From Micropruina sp. (lineage in GTDB: Bacteria; Actinomycetota; Actinomycetes; Propionibacteriales; Propionibacteriaceae): 64,000 nt of DNA. Both the position numbers and the translations under genes were made by a program. Location: contig JADJVZ010000012.1 of the NCBI GenBank assembly GCA_016716635.1, positions 248,001-312,000 on the forward strand. Reading direction: 5' to 3'. Positions 17,483 to 25,760 of this stretch are shown in pieces. Position 1 is the stretch's first letter. Each line of letters opens with the position of its first letter. The notes under the pieces were generated by a model. It worked only from the letters and a program-made list of their open reading frames with translations, did no database searches and was not told where the DNA came from.

Positions 17483-18514
17483 CTACTCCGCGTCGCCGAC
17501 CTCCTCGAATTCGCCCTCGATCTGGACGCCGTTGAGCTGTTCATTGACCATCTCGACGAAGTCAATCACGCCCTCCGAGCCCACCACCGGCCCGCCTGCC
17601 ATGAGTCCGTCCGCGCCCAAGAGCAGCGCGGCCGGGGTGCCCGTCAGGCCGAAGATGCGCGTGGTGTTGTAGTCCGGGTCGAAGAGGTTCGTCAACGCCG
17701 GTTCGATGCCGTCGCCGTCGACGGTGGGCTTTTGGGTGTACACCGCGTGGACGCCGATCTGCGGCATGGCTGCGGTCCATTCGGCGAGCCGCTCGCGGAC
17801 GGGAGCGCAGCCCCCGCACGTGGTGCTCACGAAGAGCAACAAGCGGGCCTGCTGAAACGCCATGTCTCGCAGGGTGACGGTGCTGCCGTCGGGCGTCTGC
17901 AACGACGCGAAGGGAATGGGGGCCCGCTGATAGTCGAAAAGGGGCTCGTCGTCCTCGTCGCCCATGGGGACAGCGTGCGTCATGATCGGGGCCGCCGTCG
18001 CGTGCTCAGGTCGGACCGTCACAAAGACCAGCGCCGCAATCACGAACGCTCCCAGCAGCCACCAGGCTTGCGTCCCCAAGGCGAGCAGACCTGGCAGCAC
18101 CCCCTCTGTGAGGAGCGTGCCCGCCAAGGCGAGCAGGGCAAGGGCGAGGAGAATGCTGTTGCGGGCCAAGGTCCAGGTGGTAACGGTGCCGTCGATGGTC
18201 TTGCCGAAGCAGCCGCAGTTGACCTTCGCCGGCTCCCGCAGAGCCCGCGCGATCAGCAGCCAGTACGCCGCGAAAAGGGCCAGGGCCGCGACGCCCGCCA
18301 ACGTCCCCCAGACCCCCGGCAGCACGAGGAGGGCGATCGCAAGCGCGATCTCCCCCCAAGGGAGAGCGGCCGCGAGCCACGGTTGAGCCAGGCGGCCGAG
18401 ACCCAGCTGCTTCATCGAGTTGAGTGTGGCCGACCCCTCGCGGAGCTTGGCGACACCGCTGATTCCCAGGACGATCGCAAGCGTGACGGGCGCAAGAATC
18501 CAGGCAGTTGGCAT
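17483..18514 (-). CDS. MauE/DoxX-type membrane protein fused to a thioredoxin-fold domain
   Basis: 343 residues. Residues 1-165 form four or five hydrophobic helices of the MauE/DoxX type, including a periplasm-facing NCGCFG pair of cysteines (C100, C102) typical of redox-associated MauE proteins. About 190-343 is a thioredoxin/peroxiredoxin-like fold with an unusual CGGC active site (233-236, in FVSTTCGGCAPVRE) and a cis-Pro-like TGTPAALLL loop. The fusion would move reducing or oxidising equivalents across the membrane to a substrate protein; the substrate is not visible. TACGAT (18521-18526) lies 6 nt before the ATG, so it is probably leaderless. It is divergent from the HprK-like operon by 91 bp, suggesting a link to that system. 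Confidence 0.8.
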   Translation of the reverse strand: MPTAWILAPVTLAIVLGISGVAKLREGSATLNSMKQLGLGRLAQPWLAAALPWGEIALAIALLVLPGVWGTLAGVAALALFAAYWLLIARALREPAKVNCGCFGKTIDGTVTTWTLARNSILLALALLALAGTLLTEGVLPGLLALGTQAWWLLGAFVIAALVFVTVRPEHATAAPIMTHAVPMGDEDDEPLFDYQRAPIPFASLQTPDGSTVTLRDMAFQQARLLLFVSTTCGGCAPVRERLAEWTAAMPQIGVHAVYTQKPTVDGDGIEPALTNLFDPDYNTTRIFGLTGTPAALLLGADGLMAGGPVVGSEGVIDFVEMVNEQLNGVQIEGEFEEVGDAE

Positions 18515-18605
18515 TGGCCCATCGTATCCGGCGGCGCCGAAGACGCTCCGAAGCCGCGTCGGTTGCGCGGACTTCCACAGAGACGGCGTTTGTTAGGGTT
18601 GCCCT

Positions 18606-19415
18606 GTGTTGGATGCGCTCATCGGGGGTCTCGGTGCATCGGTTCCCGTGCTGCTGCGCGGATCTCGATCAGACGAACTCACCACCCGGTTCGTCAACGT
18701 GTGGGAACGCTGCCTAGCGCTCCCCGCCTCCGACGTGACCGCAGAGCCCATCACCCTGGAGCTCAACGAACCCAACTTCGAGGATCCGACCGCGAGCGGC
18801 ACCAAACGGGCAGAGCGAACGGTGACCGGCGACGATCTCGGTCCGCTGCTGGTGAGCGGCACCCAAACGATCACGTCCGCCCTCATCGGCGCCCAGCGCG
18901 GGAACCTGCTCATGTTCCACGCCGGAGCGGTCAGCCATCCCGTGACGGGCGCCTCCGTCGTGTTCGTGGCGCGGGGCGGAACCGGCAAGACAACCCTGAG
19001 CCGCACGCTCGGCACGCGCTTCGGCTACCTCACTGACGAGACCGCGGGCATCACCCTGGACGGCAGCATCTTGGCCTACCCCAAGCCGCTCTCGATCCGC
19101 GATCCAGAGGTGCCCCACAAGGTGGAAACCGGGCCGTCGGAACTCGCCTTGGTGCAGGCTCATCCCGCCCCGTTCGTGACGAAGATCATCCTGTTGGACC
19201 GCTCCCCTGACGATGCTCCATGGATCGAGGAGCTCGGATTGCTGGACGCCTTGTGCGCCCTCACGGCCGAATCCAGCTCGTTGGCCGCCCTCGACCGTGG
19301 TCTCCATCGCCTCGCCGACCTCATCGAACGCATCGGACCCATCACGCGCTGGCACTACGCCGAGGCCGCCGACATCATCGATCCGCTGGCCGAGTTGCTG
19401 GAGGGTGCCGCGTGA
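18606..19415 (+). CDS. HPr-kinase-like P-loop protein (HprK-related), copy A
   Basis: 269 residues, related to the catalytic core of HPr serine kinase/phosphorylase but without the N-terminal HprK domain. Seen motifs are an HAGAV segment (105-109), a Walker A loop ARGGTGKTT (122-130), and YLTDE (142-146), the acidic pair that follows the P-loop in HprK. HprK relatives of this kind phosphorylate a Ser in peptides such as lasso-peptide precursors, or form poorly characterised systems with PqqD-like proteins. The GTG at 18606 lies 5 nt after TAGGGT, suggesting a leaderless start. It is followed by four overlapping genes. The kinase substrate is unknown; the assignment to a kinase is family inference. 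Confidence 0.75.
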   Translation: MLDALIGGLGASVPVLLRGSRSDELTTRFVNVWERCLALPASDVTAEPITLELNEPNFEDPTASGTKRAERTVTGDDLGPLLVSGTQTITSALIGAQRGNLLMFHAGAVSHPVTGASVVFVARGGTGKTTLSRTLGTRFGYLTDETAGITLDGSILAYPKPLSIRDPEVPHKVETGPSELALVQAHPAPFVTKIILLDRSPDDAPWIEELGLLDALCALTAESSSLAALDRGLHRLADLIERIGPITRWHYAEAADIIDPLAELLEGAA

Positions 19416-19744
19416 AAGTCGTCCGGATCCCCGTTGCCGACATGCTCGAGCACGACGGCGAGCTGCTGGTGCTCACCGAGTCCACCTTGTTGCGGCTACC
19501 CGAACTGGGGGCGCGGCTGCTCGCGGCGTGCGAGGTGCCGCGTACCGTGGCCGAGCTCGCCGACCTCTTGGAGCAGAGGTTCGGCCGCCCAGAGTCAGGG
19601 TCAACCCTCGAGGCGACCCAGACCGCCGTCTACGCGCTCCGCGAAGCCGGGCTCATTCGAGAAGTCGATGACGAACCGGTCGAGGCGTTCCCGCCCCACC
19701 AGCGCACCCCCCTCGATGAGGCGCAGGAACCACACGATGACTGA
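19412..19744 (+). CDS. PqqD-family protein, copy A
   Basis: 110 residues with the PqqD-type winged-helix pattern: a short beta segment (ELLVLTESTLLRLPELGARLLAAC) followed by TVAELADLLEQRFG and a third helix ending AVYALREAGLIREV (about 70-83). PqqD-like domains act as RiPP recognition elements that bind leader peptides. The sequence lacks the usual N-E-T-A-A motif at the first helix, having P-E-L-G-A instead, so it is a divergent member. The GTG overlaps the stop of the HprK-like gene (GTGA), and the gene overlaps the next by 8 nt. A role as a partner or adaptor for the kinase is inferred from the coupling. Confidence 0.7.
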   Translation: MKVVRIPVADMLEHDGELLVLTESTLLRLPELGARLLAACEVPRTVAELADLLEQRFGRPESGSTLEATQTAVYALREAGLIREVDDEPVEAFPPHQRTPLDEAQEPHDD

Positions 19745-20624
19745 ACGCGATGTGCCGTTGTCGGTTCGTGTGGAGTTCGCACACGCTGCCTTGCAATGGC
19801 TCGCGGACGCCCATGGGATCGACGTTCTCCACATCAAGGGGCCCGCCCTCGCCCCGGTTTTGAGCGAGGATCTGGACGACGAGGGAGGCGTCCCATCGAA
19901 CCGGCGGGCGAGCACCGACGCCGACGTCCTCGTTCGGCCCCGGCAGGTTGAGGCCTTCATGAAGATCCTCTCGGAGCATGGCTGGACGGCCATGGCCTCC
20001 TTCGAGAGCGGCTCGGTGTTCGAGCACGCGGCCGCTCTGGAACACACGTGGTTCGGCCACTGCGATGTCCACCGCAACTTTCCCGGCATCGGGCTCGACC
20101 CCGAGACGGCCTTCGACGTCCTGTGGGCCGATCGCAGCACCGTCGAACTGGCCGCCTGGCCGTGCACCGTTCCCAGCATCACCGCACAGCGGGTGGTGCT
20201 CCTCCTGCACGCCGGACGCACGGTGGGCGGGCAACCCCAAGACGTGCGACGCGCGTGGCGAGAGGCCTCCCCAACAGATCAGGAGCAGACGCAGTTGCTC
20301 GTGACCAGGCTGAAGGCTGAAATCGGGCTCGCCGCCGCCCTCGGCCACCTCGATGATTACGCCGATTCACCCGAGGCCGACTTGTGGCGCCTCGCGTCCC
20401 AGCCCGAGACGCTTCGGCTGGCCGAATGGCAGGCCCGGATCAAAGCAAGCAAATCCCCTCGGGAGGCGCTGCGGCTAGCGTTCAAGGCGTTGTTCGTGAA
20501 CGTCGATCACCTCACGATGAAGCTCGGCCATCCCCCCACGCGGCGCGACATGGCCGCCGCCTACGCCCGCCGGTTCGCAACGGCACTGCGAGAGCTGCCC
20601 CGGCTGGTAGGGAGGCGGCGGTGA
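19737..20624 (+). CDS. Nucleotidyltransferase-fold protein (NTP_transf_5-like), copy A
   Basis: 295 residues. The N-terminal part has the minimal nucleotidyltransferase pattern: VLHIKGPAL (about residues 25-33), then STDADVLVRP with the D-x-D metal site (about 57-66), and a DVHRNFPG stretch matching the conserved D-(V/L)-H-R of this group. The rest is helical with a basic tail ending GRRR. The family (uncharacterised nucleotidyltransferase, Pfam NTP_transf_5) is found in lasso-peptide and polysaccharide loci and may transfer a nucleotide or act on a phosphorylated sugar or peptide. The ATG at 19737 overlaps the preceding gene by 8 nt and the next begins inside its stop, so it is fully coupled. 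Confidence 0.75.
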   Translation: MTERDVPLSVRVEFAHAALQWLADAHGIDVLHIKGPALAPVLSEDLDDEGGVPSNRRASTDADVLVRPRQVEAFMKILSEHGWTAMASFESGSVFEHAAALEHTWFGHCDVHRNFPGIGLDPETAFDVLWADRSTVELAAWPCTVPSITAQRVVLLLHAGRTVGGQPQDVRRAWREASPTDQEQTQLLVTRLKAEIGLAAALGHLDDYADSPEADLWRLASQPETLRLAEWQARIKASKSPREALRLAFKALFVNVDHLTMKLGHPPTRRDMAAAYARRFATALRELPRLVGRRR

Positions 20625-20920
20625 GATATCGCATTCCCGCTGATGTGGCGTGGCAGGAGTCCCCACCCGAGCACCATCGCCGCGAGTTGTACATCTGTCG
20701 ACTGCCGGACGGTAGACCTATCGTCCTGGCTGATTCCGCGTGCGACATTTGGTTGCTGGCAGCGATGGGCGAGGACGTCGTTGCCACCTTGACCTCTCAA
20801 CTCGACATACCCGCCGACACCATCGCGGCGGATGTCGCCAGCTTCCTCACCTCCGCCTTGGCGCTAGGCATCCTCGAAGAGGCCGCCCCACCCGATCCCG
20901 AACTCGGAGCTTCCACATGA
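20621..20920 (+). CDS. PqqD-family-like small protein, copy B
   Basis: 99 residues with a beta-rich start (RELYICRLPDGRPIVLADSACDIWLLAA) and a winged-helix-like helical half ending SFLTSALALGILEEA. The layout matches the PqqD fold: a variable strand pair, then S-A-x-x-I-W-x-L-x-A at the helix where canonical PqqD has N-E-T-A-A-x-I-W. It begins with a GTG overlapping the nucleotidyltransferase stop (GTGA) and overlaps the phosphatase (ATGA). Two different PqqD-like proteins in one operon suggest two recognition partners or a heterodimer; this is inference. Confidence 0.65.
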   Translation: MRYRIPADVAWQESPPEHHRRELYICRLPDGRPIVLADSACDIWLLAAMGEDVVATLTSQLDIPADTIAADVASFLTSALALGILEEAAPPDPELGAST

Positions 20921-21438
20921 CTCACGTGCCGACCCTCTTGTTCGTCTGCTACGCCAACCGGGCGCGGTCGGCCTACGCTCACGTACGGGCCGAGGCGATG
21001 GCTGGGGAAGGCTTGCGGATCACGAGTGGCGGCACGCATGCCCGTCCGGGTCTCAGCATGGAGCCCGGCATGCTGGCGGAGTTGAGCCAACGCGGCCTGG
21101 ACGGCACTCGCTTTGAGAGTCGCCCCCTGACCCGGGAAGCTATCGCGGCTGCCGACGTGGTGCTGACGGCGGGGGTCGATCAGCGGGCCTGGATCCTGGA
21201 CGACCATCCCCGCGCCCTACGCAAGGTGTTCACCTTCGCCCAGTTCAATCGTGCCTTGGACGCTGTCGCCGCCGACGCCCCCGACGTGGTGGCTGCCGCC
21301 TTCGCGGCCAAGGTCTCAGCGCGGCGCAGCGAGGACGTCCCCGACCCCTGGGGCCGCGATCGCGCGGTGGCGGCGGCCGCTGCGGCCTACCTCGATGCCA
21401 TGCTTGAGCGCATCATCCCCGCTGTCCTGCGCTCCTGA
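20917..21438 (+). CDS. Low-molecular-weight protein-tyrosine-phosphatase-like protein
   Basis: 173 residues. The active-site loop is FVCYANRARS (about residues 9-18), which satisfies C-x5-R-S, and a general-acid loop DVPDPWG (about 142-148) carries the D-P of LMW-PTPs. The usual second cysteine of C-x-G-N-x-C-R-S is replaced (N-R-A-R), so the protective disulfide cannot form. In polysaccharide loci such enzymes dephosphorylate the BY-kinase tail (compare 10862-12316). Here it is the last gene of the HprK/PqqD operon (ATGA overlap), so it might instead reverse phosphorylation in that system. Catalytic residues look intact. Confidence 0.82.
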   Translation: MTHVPTLLFVCYANRARSAYAHVRAEAMAGEGLRITSGGTHARPGLSMEPGMLAELSQRGLDGTRFESRPLTREAIAAADVVLTAGVDQRAWILDDHPRALRKVFTFAQFNRALDAVAADAPDVVAAAFAAKVSARRSEDVPDPWGRDRAVAAAAAAYLDAMLERIIPAVLRS

Positions 21439-21502
21439 CCCCGCGGTTCTGCCCCACGACCTCACGACCCCCAACCCATTCCATCCCAGGAAGGCCCCCA
21501 CC

Positions 21503-22366
21503 ATGACGTATCAACTCACCACCGCCCCCTTGGCTGGCGTCGAAGCCTCCCCTGGCGACCGGCATTACGGCGTCTTTGACCACGGCGCCCACGTCTGGGC
21601 CTGGCAACCCGAGGGCGGACGTCCGGTGTTGTGGCTGTCTGAGGCAAGCATGTTCGAGGCAGGGAAGCCGGTTCGCGGCGGGGTGCCGATCATCTTTCCG
21701 TGGTTCGGTCCCGGACGGGAGCCGGGCATGACCCCGGCCCATGGGTTCGCGCGCCTGGACGCCTGGCGCCGGACGGCCGTGGTCGACTCCCTGGACGAGG
21801 ACGGCACCTTGGTCGTGTCCTATGCCCTCGACCGCGAGGCCGCTGGCCAGACGCCGGCGTGGCCCTACTCCTTCGCCGCCCGCTTCGAGGTCTCGTTCGG
21901 CCGCACCAGCCTGGACATGGCGCTGACGGTCACCAACACCGACGATCACCCGTTCGACTACGAAGAAGCGCTGCACACCTACCTGGCGGTGGGCGACGTC
22001 CGCCAGGTGCGCCTCGAGGGTCTCGAGGGGGCGACGTACTGGAGCAAGGTCACGAACGAGGCGGGCGTCGAGCCGGGCGCGGTGATGCTCGATTCGGCCT
22101 TCGACCGGGTCTACACCTCGGCCGGGACGATCGTCCTCACCGATCCGGTGTGGGGCCGCCAATTGGAGATCTCGAAGGAGAACTCGGCTAACACCGTCGT
22201 GTGGAACCCCTGGGTGCCCGGGGCTGCCAACATGCCCGACTTCGGCGACGACGAGTGGCCGGAGATGATCTGCGTCGAAGCCGCGAACGTCCTGGCGAAC
22301 GCGGTGGCCCTTGAGCCGGGGGCGTCCCACACGCTGCGGCAGCGGATCAGCCTCCTGGCCGACTAG
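21503..22366 (+). CDS. D-hexose-6-phosphate mutarotase (aldose-1-epimerase-like, YeaD family)
   Basis: 287 residues. The family fold is shown by VRGGVPIIFPWFGPG (about residues 57-71), the AHGFARLDAW histidine motif (about 79-88) and EEALHTYLAVGD with the second catalytic His, followed by SKENSANTVVWNPW. It interconverts anomers of glucose-6-phosphate-type sugars in the cytoplasm. AGGAAGG lies 8 nt before the ATG. It is separated by 64 bp from the phosphatase gene and converges with the HprK-like copy B; the two stop codons share the palindrome CTAG at 22363-22366. Confidence 0.9.
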   Translation: MTYQLTTAPLAGVEASPGDRHYGVFDHGAHVWAWQPEGGRPVLWLSEASMFEAGKPVRGGVPIIFPWFGPGREPGMTPAHGFARLDAWRRTAVVDSLDEDGTLVVSYALDREAAGQTPAWPYSFAARFEVSFGRTSLDMALTVTNTDDHPFDYEEALHTYLAVGDVRQVRLEGLEGATYWSKVTNEAGVEPGAVMLDSAFDRVYTSAGTIVLTDPVWGRQLEISKENSANTVVWNPWVPGAANMPDFGDDEWPEMICVEAANVLANAVALEPGASHTLRQRISLLAD

Positions 22367-23160
22367 CTAGGCCCCCGGGGCGTCGAACCGCGGTTCGAGA
22401 ATGACGCCACGATGAACGCGGCGGCCTCGTCGGCATCGTCACGCACGCCCTGCAGCACCAACGAGTCTCGCACGAGCGCTCCGGCGGCACGCAGGACGTC
22501 GCGCGGCCGGGTGCGTGCCGCGATGGCGTTGTCGATGAGGGCCATCACCCCCTCGCGGGCTGGCACGGGGCGCAGGTCGGTAGCCACTCCCGGTTGGAAG
22601 ACGGAGACCACCACCGCTGCGGGCGGCAACGGGTCGGTCTCGGTTGCCGCCCCCAGTTCGTCCGCGGCCACCGTGAGGCGGCGCTCACCCACCCGAAGCG
22701 ACAGGCGCCGGGGGTAGGGGATGATGAGGCCCTCTTGTGAGACCACGGCATACTCGTCCGACAGGTAGCGACAACCCAGTCGGCACAGCGCCACCACGAG
22801 GGTTGACTTGCCGGCGAAGCTCCGCCCCGGAAGCACGATCGCCCCCGCCTCCGTCCCCACGACCCCCGCATGGAAGAAGATCCGGTCAGGCGACTGCAGC
22901 GCGATGTGGCCCGCCAGCGCCCGCTCGGCGCCGTGGCGAAGGTCGTCCCAGCTGTCGAAGAGCACCGCGCCCTCGGGGCCCTCCAGCCGCCATGGGGGGC
23001 CGCCGTAGAGGACGACTCGGACTTCCGGGGCAGCGGTCGTCGGCACAGCGCCGGGCGGAAGCAGGAGGGCGACTTCGGAGGACGAGGCCGGGGGGAGCCC
23101 CTGCCACGCCAGCTCGACAACGACGCCGTAGCTGCGCACCCGCAGCGCACCCACCGTCAC
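22363..23160 (-). CDS. HPr-kinase-like P-loop protein (HprK-related), copy B
   Basis: 265 residues, the same architecture as copy A at 18606: FFHAG (95-99), Walker A LPGRSFAGKSTLV (110-122) and YLSDEYAV (132-139). Outside these motifs the two copies are clearly diverged, so they are old paralogues or separately acquired. The GTG at 23160 is chosen because it overlaps the upstream gene's TGA (GTGA); the longer frame to 23250 would run through the upstream gene. The motif order HAG, P-loop, DE matches the HprK C-terminal kinase. It sits second in the - strand module after a nucleotidyltransferase and probably phosphorylates an unknown peptide or protein. Confidence 0.75.
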   Translation of the reverse strand: MTVGALRVRSYGVVVELAWQGLPPASSSEVALLLPPGAVPTTAAPEVRVVLYGGPPWRLEGPEGAVLFDSWDDLRHGAERALAGHIALQSPDRIFFHAGVVGTEAGAIVLPGRSFAGKSTLVVALCRLGCRYLSDEYAVVSQEGLIIPYPRRLSLRVGERRLTVAADELGAATETDPLPPAAVVVSVFQPGVATDLRPVPAREGVMALIDNAIAARTRPRDVLRAAGALVRDSLVLQGVRDDADEAAAFIVASFSNRGSTPRGPS

Positions 23161-23987
23161 TTCCCTGACCTTCGGGCCCGCCACCGGCTGTAGAGCGCAC
23201 TTCGTCCCGTCACCAACCGGGCGAGCCGTCCGCGTTGCCACCGGAGCCAATTCTCGGCGAGGCGAAGCTGCCGCCGCCCTCGCTCCGTCCAGTGGGCGCT
23301 GGACGACAGGTAGCCGGTTAACCCGGCCTCGTGACGGTCGTTGACGGCCAACCTGGCAGGGCCGAAGCGCTCAGCCATGTGCGCCGCCCCCACGGACGTC
23401 AAGGCCCAGGCGACAGTGGGGGCGACGCCCAACTCATGGGCGACGACCACGGCGGCCTGCCAGTCGTGTGGCCCCACCACCTGCGCCGCGAGCGCGAGTT
23501 CGTCCTTGGGCTGGTCCGTGGCGTCCTGAGTGGCGTGGATGGCCAGGTGCACGAGCTGTGCGGGAACGTCGAGCGTGAGTACGGCCTGGCCCGCCACCGA
23601 CAGGGTGGTCGTGTGCCGTCGGAGGACGACGGCGGCGTCCGCCGGGCTCAGCGCGATGCGCGGCAGGGTGCGGTGAAGATCCACGGGAACGTCGCTGGGA
23701 TGCGTCCAGGAATCCGAATGAATCCCGGCTGCGCGTCGATACCCGCAAGACCGCAAGAAACGCTCCGCCCGGCGCCGTTCTACCGGCATCACGAGGAGAT
23801 CTATATCGGCGGACACCCGCTCGTCTAGATCGAGCAGGGTGCGGGTCGCCGCGCCCTTGAGCAGGATCGGCTCGATGCCCGCGCCACGGAACGCAGCGAC
23901 CATCCTGGCGGCGGCCCTGTCATTGCGCGCGACGAGATAGCGGGCCAACGCACGTTGCTGAAGTGCCTCCGGCGCAGGGTCAGCCAT
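23157..23987 (-). CDS. Nucleotidyltransferase-fold protein (NTP_transf_5-like), copy B
   Basis: 276 residues. The core motifs are EPILLKGAATRTLL (about residues 39-52), the metal pair SADIDLLVMP (about 59-68), and VPVDLHRTLP (D-L-H-R, about 100-109), matching copy A's D-V-H-R. The C-terminal half is helical and arginine-rich (RWQRGRLARLV). It overlaps the upstream GT fusion by 8 nt and the downstream HprK-like gene by 4 nt. The order nucleotidyltransferase then HprK is the reverse of copy A, with no PqqD gene inside this module. The only nearby PqqD-like protein is the divergent one at 25761. Confidence 0.75.
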   Translation of the reverse strand: MADPAPEALQQRALARYLVARNDRAAARMVAAFRGAGIEPILLKGAATRTLLDLDERVSADIDLLVMPVERRRAERFLRSCGYRRAAGIHSDSWTHPSDVPVDLHRTLPRIALSPADAAVVLRRHTTTLSVAGQAVLTLDVPAQLVHLAIHATQDATDQPKDELALAAQVVGPHDWQAAVVVAHELGVAPTVAWALTSVGAAHMAERFGPARLAVNDRHEAGLTGYLSSSAHWTERGRRQLRLAENWLRWQRGRLARLVTGRSALYSRWRARRSGK

Positions 23988-25566
23988 GGGCCGGAACGAG
24001 CGGGAACCGCTCTGGTTCGAAGACGTCCTCGGGATAGCCCTTCAACGTCACCTCTTGGAGGGCTACGTCCGGGGCTACGCAGAACGCCTTCCAGAGCCCT
24101 TGCTGGGCCTGCATGCCGAACCAATGGCCAACGGCATGGTTCTGCGCGACCCAGGCGGTCGCCTCAGCGACCGTGGGAGGGATTCCGGCGAGAATCGCGT
24201 CAAAGACCCGGGCGCTGACCACCACGGCGTGATTGCCCATGGCGCGCGTGATAGAGACGAGGTGCTGAGCGTCTGGCAAAGGTTCCCGGCATCCACGGTT
24301 GGATTGCATACCGAGATAGACCAGGTCCCATTCCCGGCCCGCCAGCTCCGCGACCGCGCCTTCGAGGTGTTCCAGCGCGTCGGTCCTGAAGACCACGTCA
24401 TCCTCCAACACCAGGACGGAGGCCAGGCCGCGCCGCTTCGCTTCGACGATCGCGGCTCGCCAGGACAGGGCGCAGCCAATGTGGTGATTGTCTGGCGTGG
24501 GGACAGCTGGAATCCGCTCCAGACGCCAATCGATTCCCAGGACATTCATCCGATGCGTGAGCGAGGCCCACCTCTGATGTTCGGCATCCATGTTGATGGC
24601 CATGACGGCATCGAAGACAGCCAAGGGGTGCGTGACTGCATTCTGTGCCTCCGCCAGCATTGCAGGTGCAGCGTTCAACTCCTCCCTATAGTGCCGTCGT
24701 CCGGGCTCGGGATCGATCCCGAGCTCGGCCCAGCCCAGTTCATAGTTACGGACGAACGACATCCGCAGATGGGGATAGGCGATACCGCGCGGCCGTTCGA
24801 AACGGTGACCCCAGGCGAGCGCAGGCAGACCCACCGTCCGCCCCCCTAGGCGCCGCATCTTCTCGTGCAGATACCCCTCTTCGCCGCCGAACTGACGCAT
24901 CAACGGATGAAAACCCGGCCAGGCCGCCTTTCGGCACGCAAACAAGCCCAGACCCTGCGAGGGAATGTCGTACGGCTCCTCACTGAAACTATCGGCCTCG
25001 TGGTTATTGCCCCATTTACCCAACATCCCCGCTCCCCAAATCGGGTCCCAGTGCGTGCCGTACACGCTCGTCATATCCGGACTGAGCATGGGGCCTTGCA
25101 CCAAGTCTCGCGAGTCGGGGCGCGCCTCGAAGTAGCGCAGCAGTGTGGCCAACCCGCCGGGGCGGATCAGCACATGCGAATCGACGCAGCACACGACCTC
25201 GGCCTGTGCCTCACGAAAGACCAAGTCCCGGACAGCCGTGCCGGTGTAGGAGCGGAAGGGCACGTAGCGGTAGCGAGGGAACTTGTTCTCTAGTTCCTTC
25301 AGGGCGCGCGAGACCTCGCCGGTGGGGTGGTTGTCGATCACGATGAAGGAGAGATCGGGAACCACTTCGGGGTGGTACATCAGGATGGAGGCGATCGTGA
25401 ACCAGACCCCGTCGAAGTCGTCGTAGGTGGCCATCCCAATGCACAGCTTCGTCGGCGCGGGGAGCGTAGGTGTGGCATCGAAGACCGGAGCCACCTGTTC
25501 GGCGCGCTCCCGAAGGGCCTGTTTGCCGGCGTCGATCCCTGCGCGGATGCGTCCCCTATCGCTCAT
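23980..25566 (-). CDS. Two-domain glycosyltransferase: GT2-like plus GT25-like
   Basis: 528 residues. About 45-300 is a GT2-like GT-A domain: LCIGMATYDDFDGVWFT, FIVIDNHP, and the acidic VVCCVDSHVLIRPGG triad, followed by GWGHRFERP-type text. About 340-528 resembles GT25/LPS-type galactosyltransferases: AINMDAEHQRW at the entry, CALSWRAAIVEAKRRG, and VLVLEDDVVF, the E-D-D motif that defines GT25. The ATG at 25566 lies 7 nt after TAATAT (25574-25579), so the start is probably leaderless; the longer frame has no support. It leads the - strand operon with the nucleotidyltransferase and HprK-like copy B. The fusion could add two sugars or modify a glycopeptide. The acceptor is unknown. Confidence 0.8.
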   Translation of the reverse strand: MSDRGRIRAGIDAGKQALRERAEQVAPVFDATPTLPAPTKLCIGMATYDDFDGVWFTIASILMYHPEVVPDLSFIVIDNHPTGEVSRALKELENKFPRYRYVPFRSYTGTAVRDLVFREAQAEVVCCVDSHVLIRPGGLATLLRYFEARPDSRDLVQGPMLSPDMTSVYGTHWDPIWGAGMLGKWGNNHEADSFSEEPYDIPSQGLGLFACRKAAWPGFHPLMRQFGGEEGYLHEKMRRLGGRTVGLPALAWGHRFERPRGIAYPHLRMSFVRNYELGWAELGIDPEPGRRHYREELNAAPAMLAEAQNAVTHPLAVFDAVMAINMDAEHQRWASLTHRMNVLGIDWRLERIPAVPTPDNHHIGCALSWRAAIVEAKRRGLASVLVLEDDVVFRTDALEHLEGAVAELAGREWDLVYLGMQSNRGCREPLPDAQHLVSITRAMGNHAVVVSARVFDAILAGIPPTVAEATAWVAQNHAVGHWFGMQAQQGLWKAFCVAPDVALQEVTLKGYPEDVFEPERFPLVPAHG

Positions 25567-25573
25567 GGGCACG

Positions 25574-25579
25574 ATATTA
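25574..25579 (-). promoter_or_regulatory. -10 element TAATAT of a leaderless promoter
   Basis: On the - strand TAATAT lies 7 nt before the ATG at 25566, matching TANNNT. It would drive the GT fusion, nucleotidyltransferase and HprK-like operon. Confidence 0.6.
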
Positions 25580-25760
25580 GGCGACGATGCTCCCCGCGCC
25601 GGCCCTGTCCCTTGAATGTCCCGGGCGCTCAGGATTCGTGGGGACTCACCTGCCACGCACGTCACGTCTCGGTACCAGGAGGCGAACACCACAAAGCACA
25701 ATGAGGTACCTTTTTGTGGGGGCGTGAATCCCCCAACTATCTTTCTGAAGGGAATGACCA

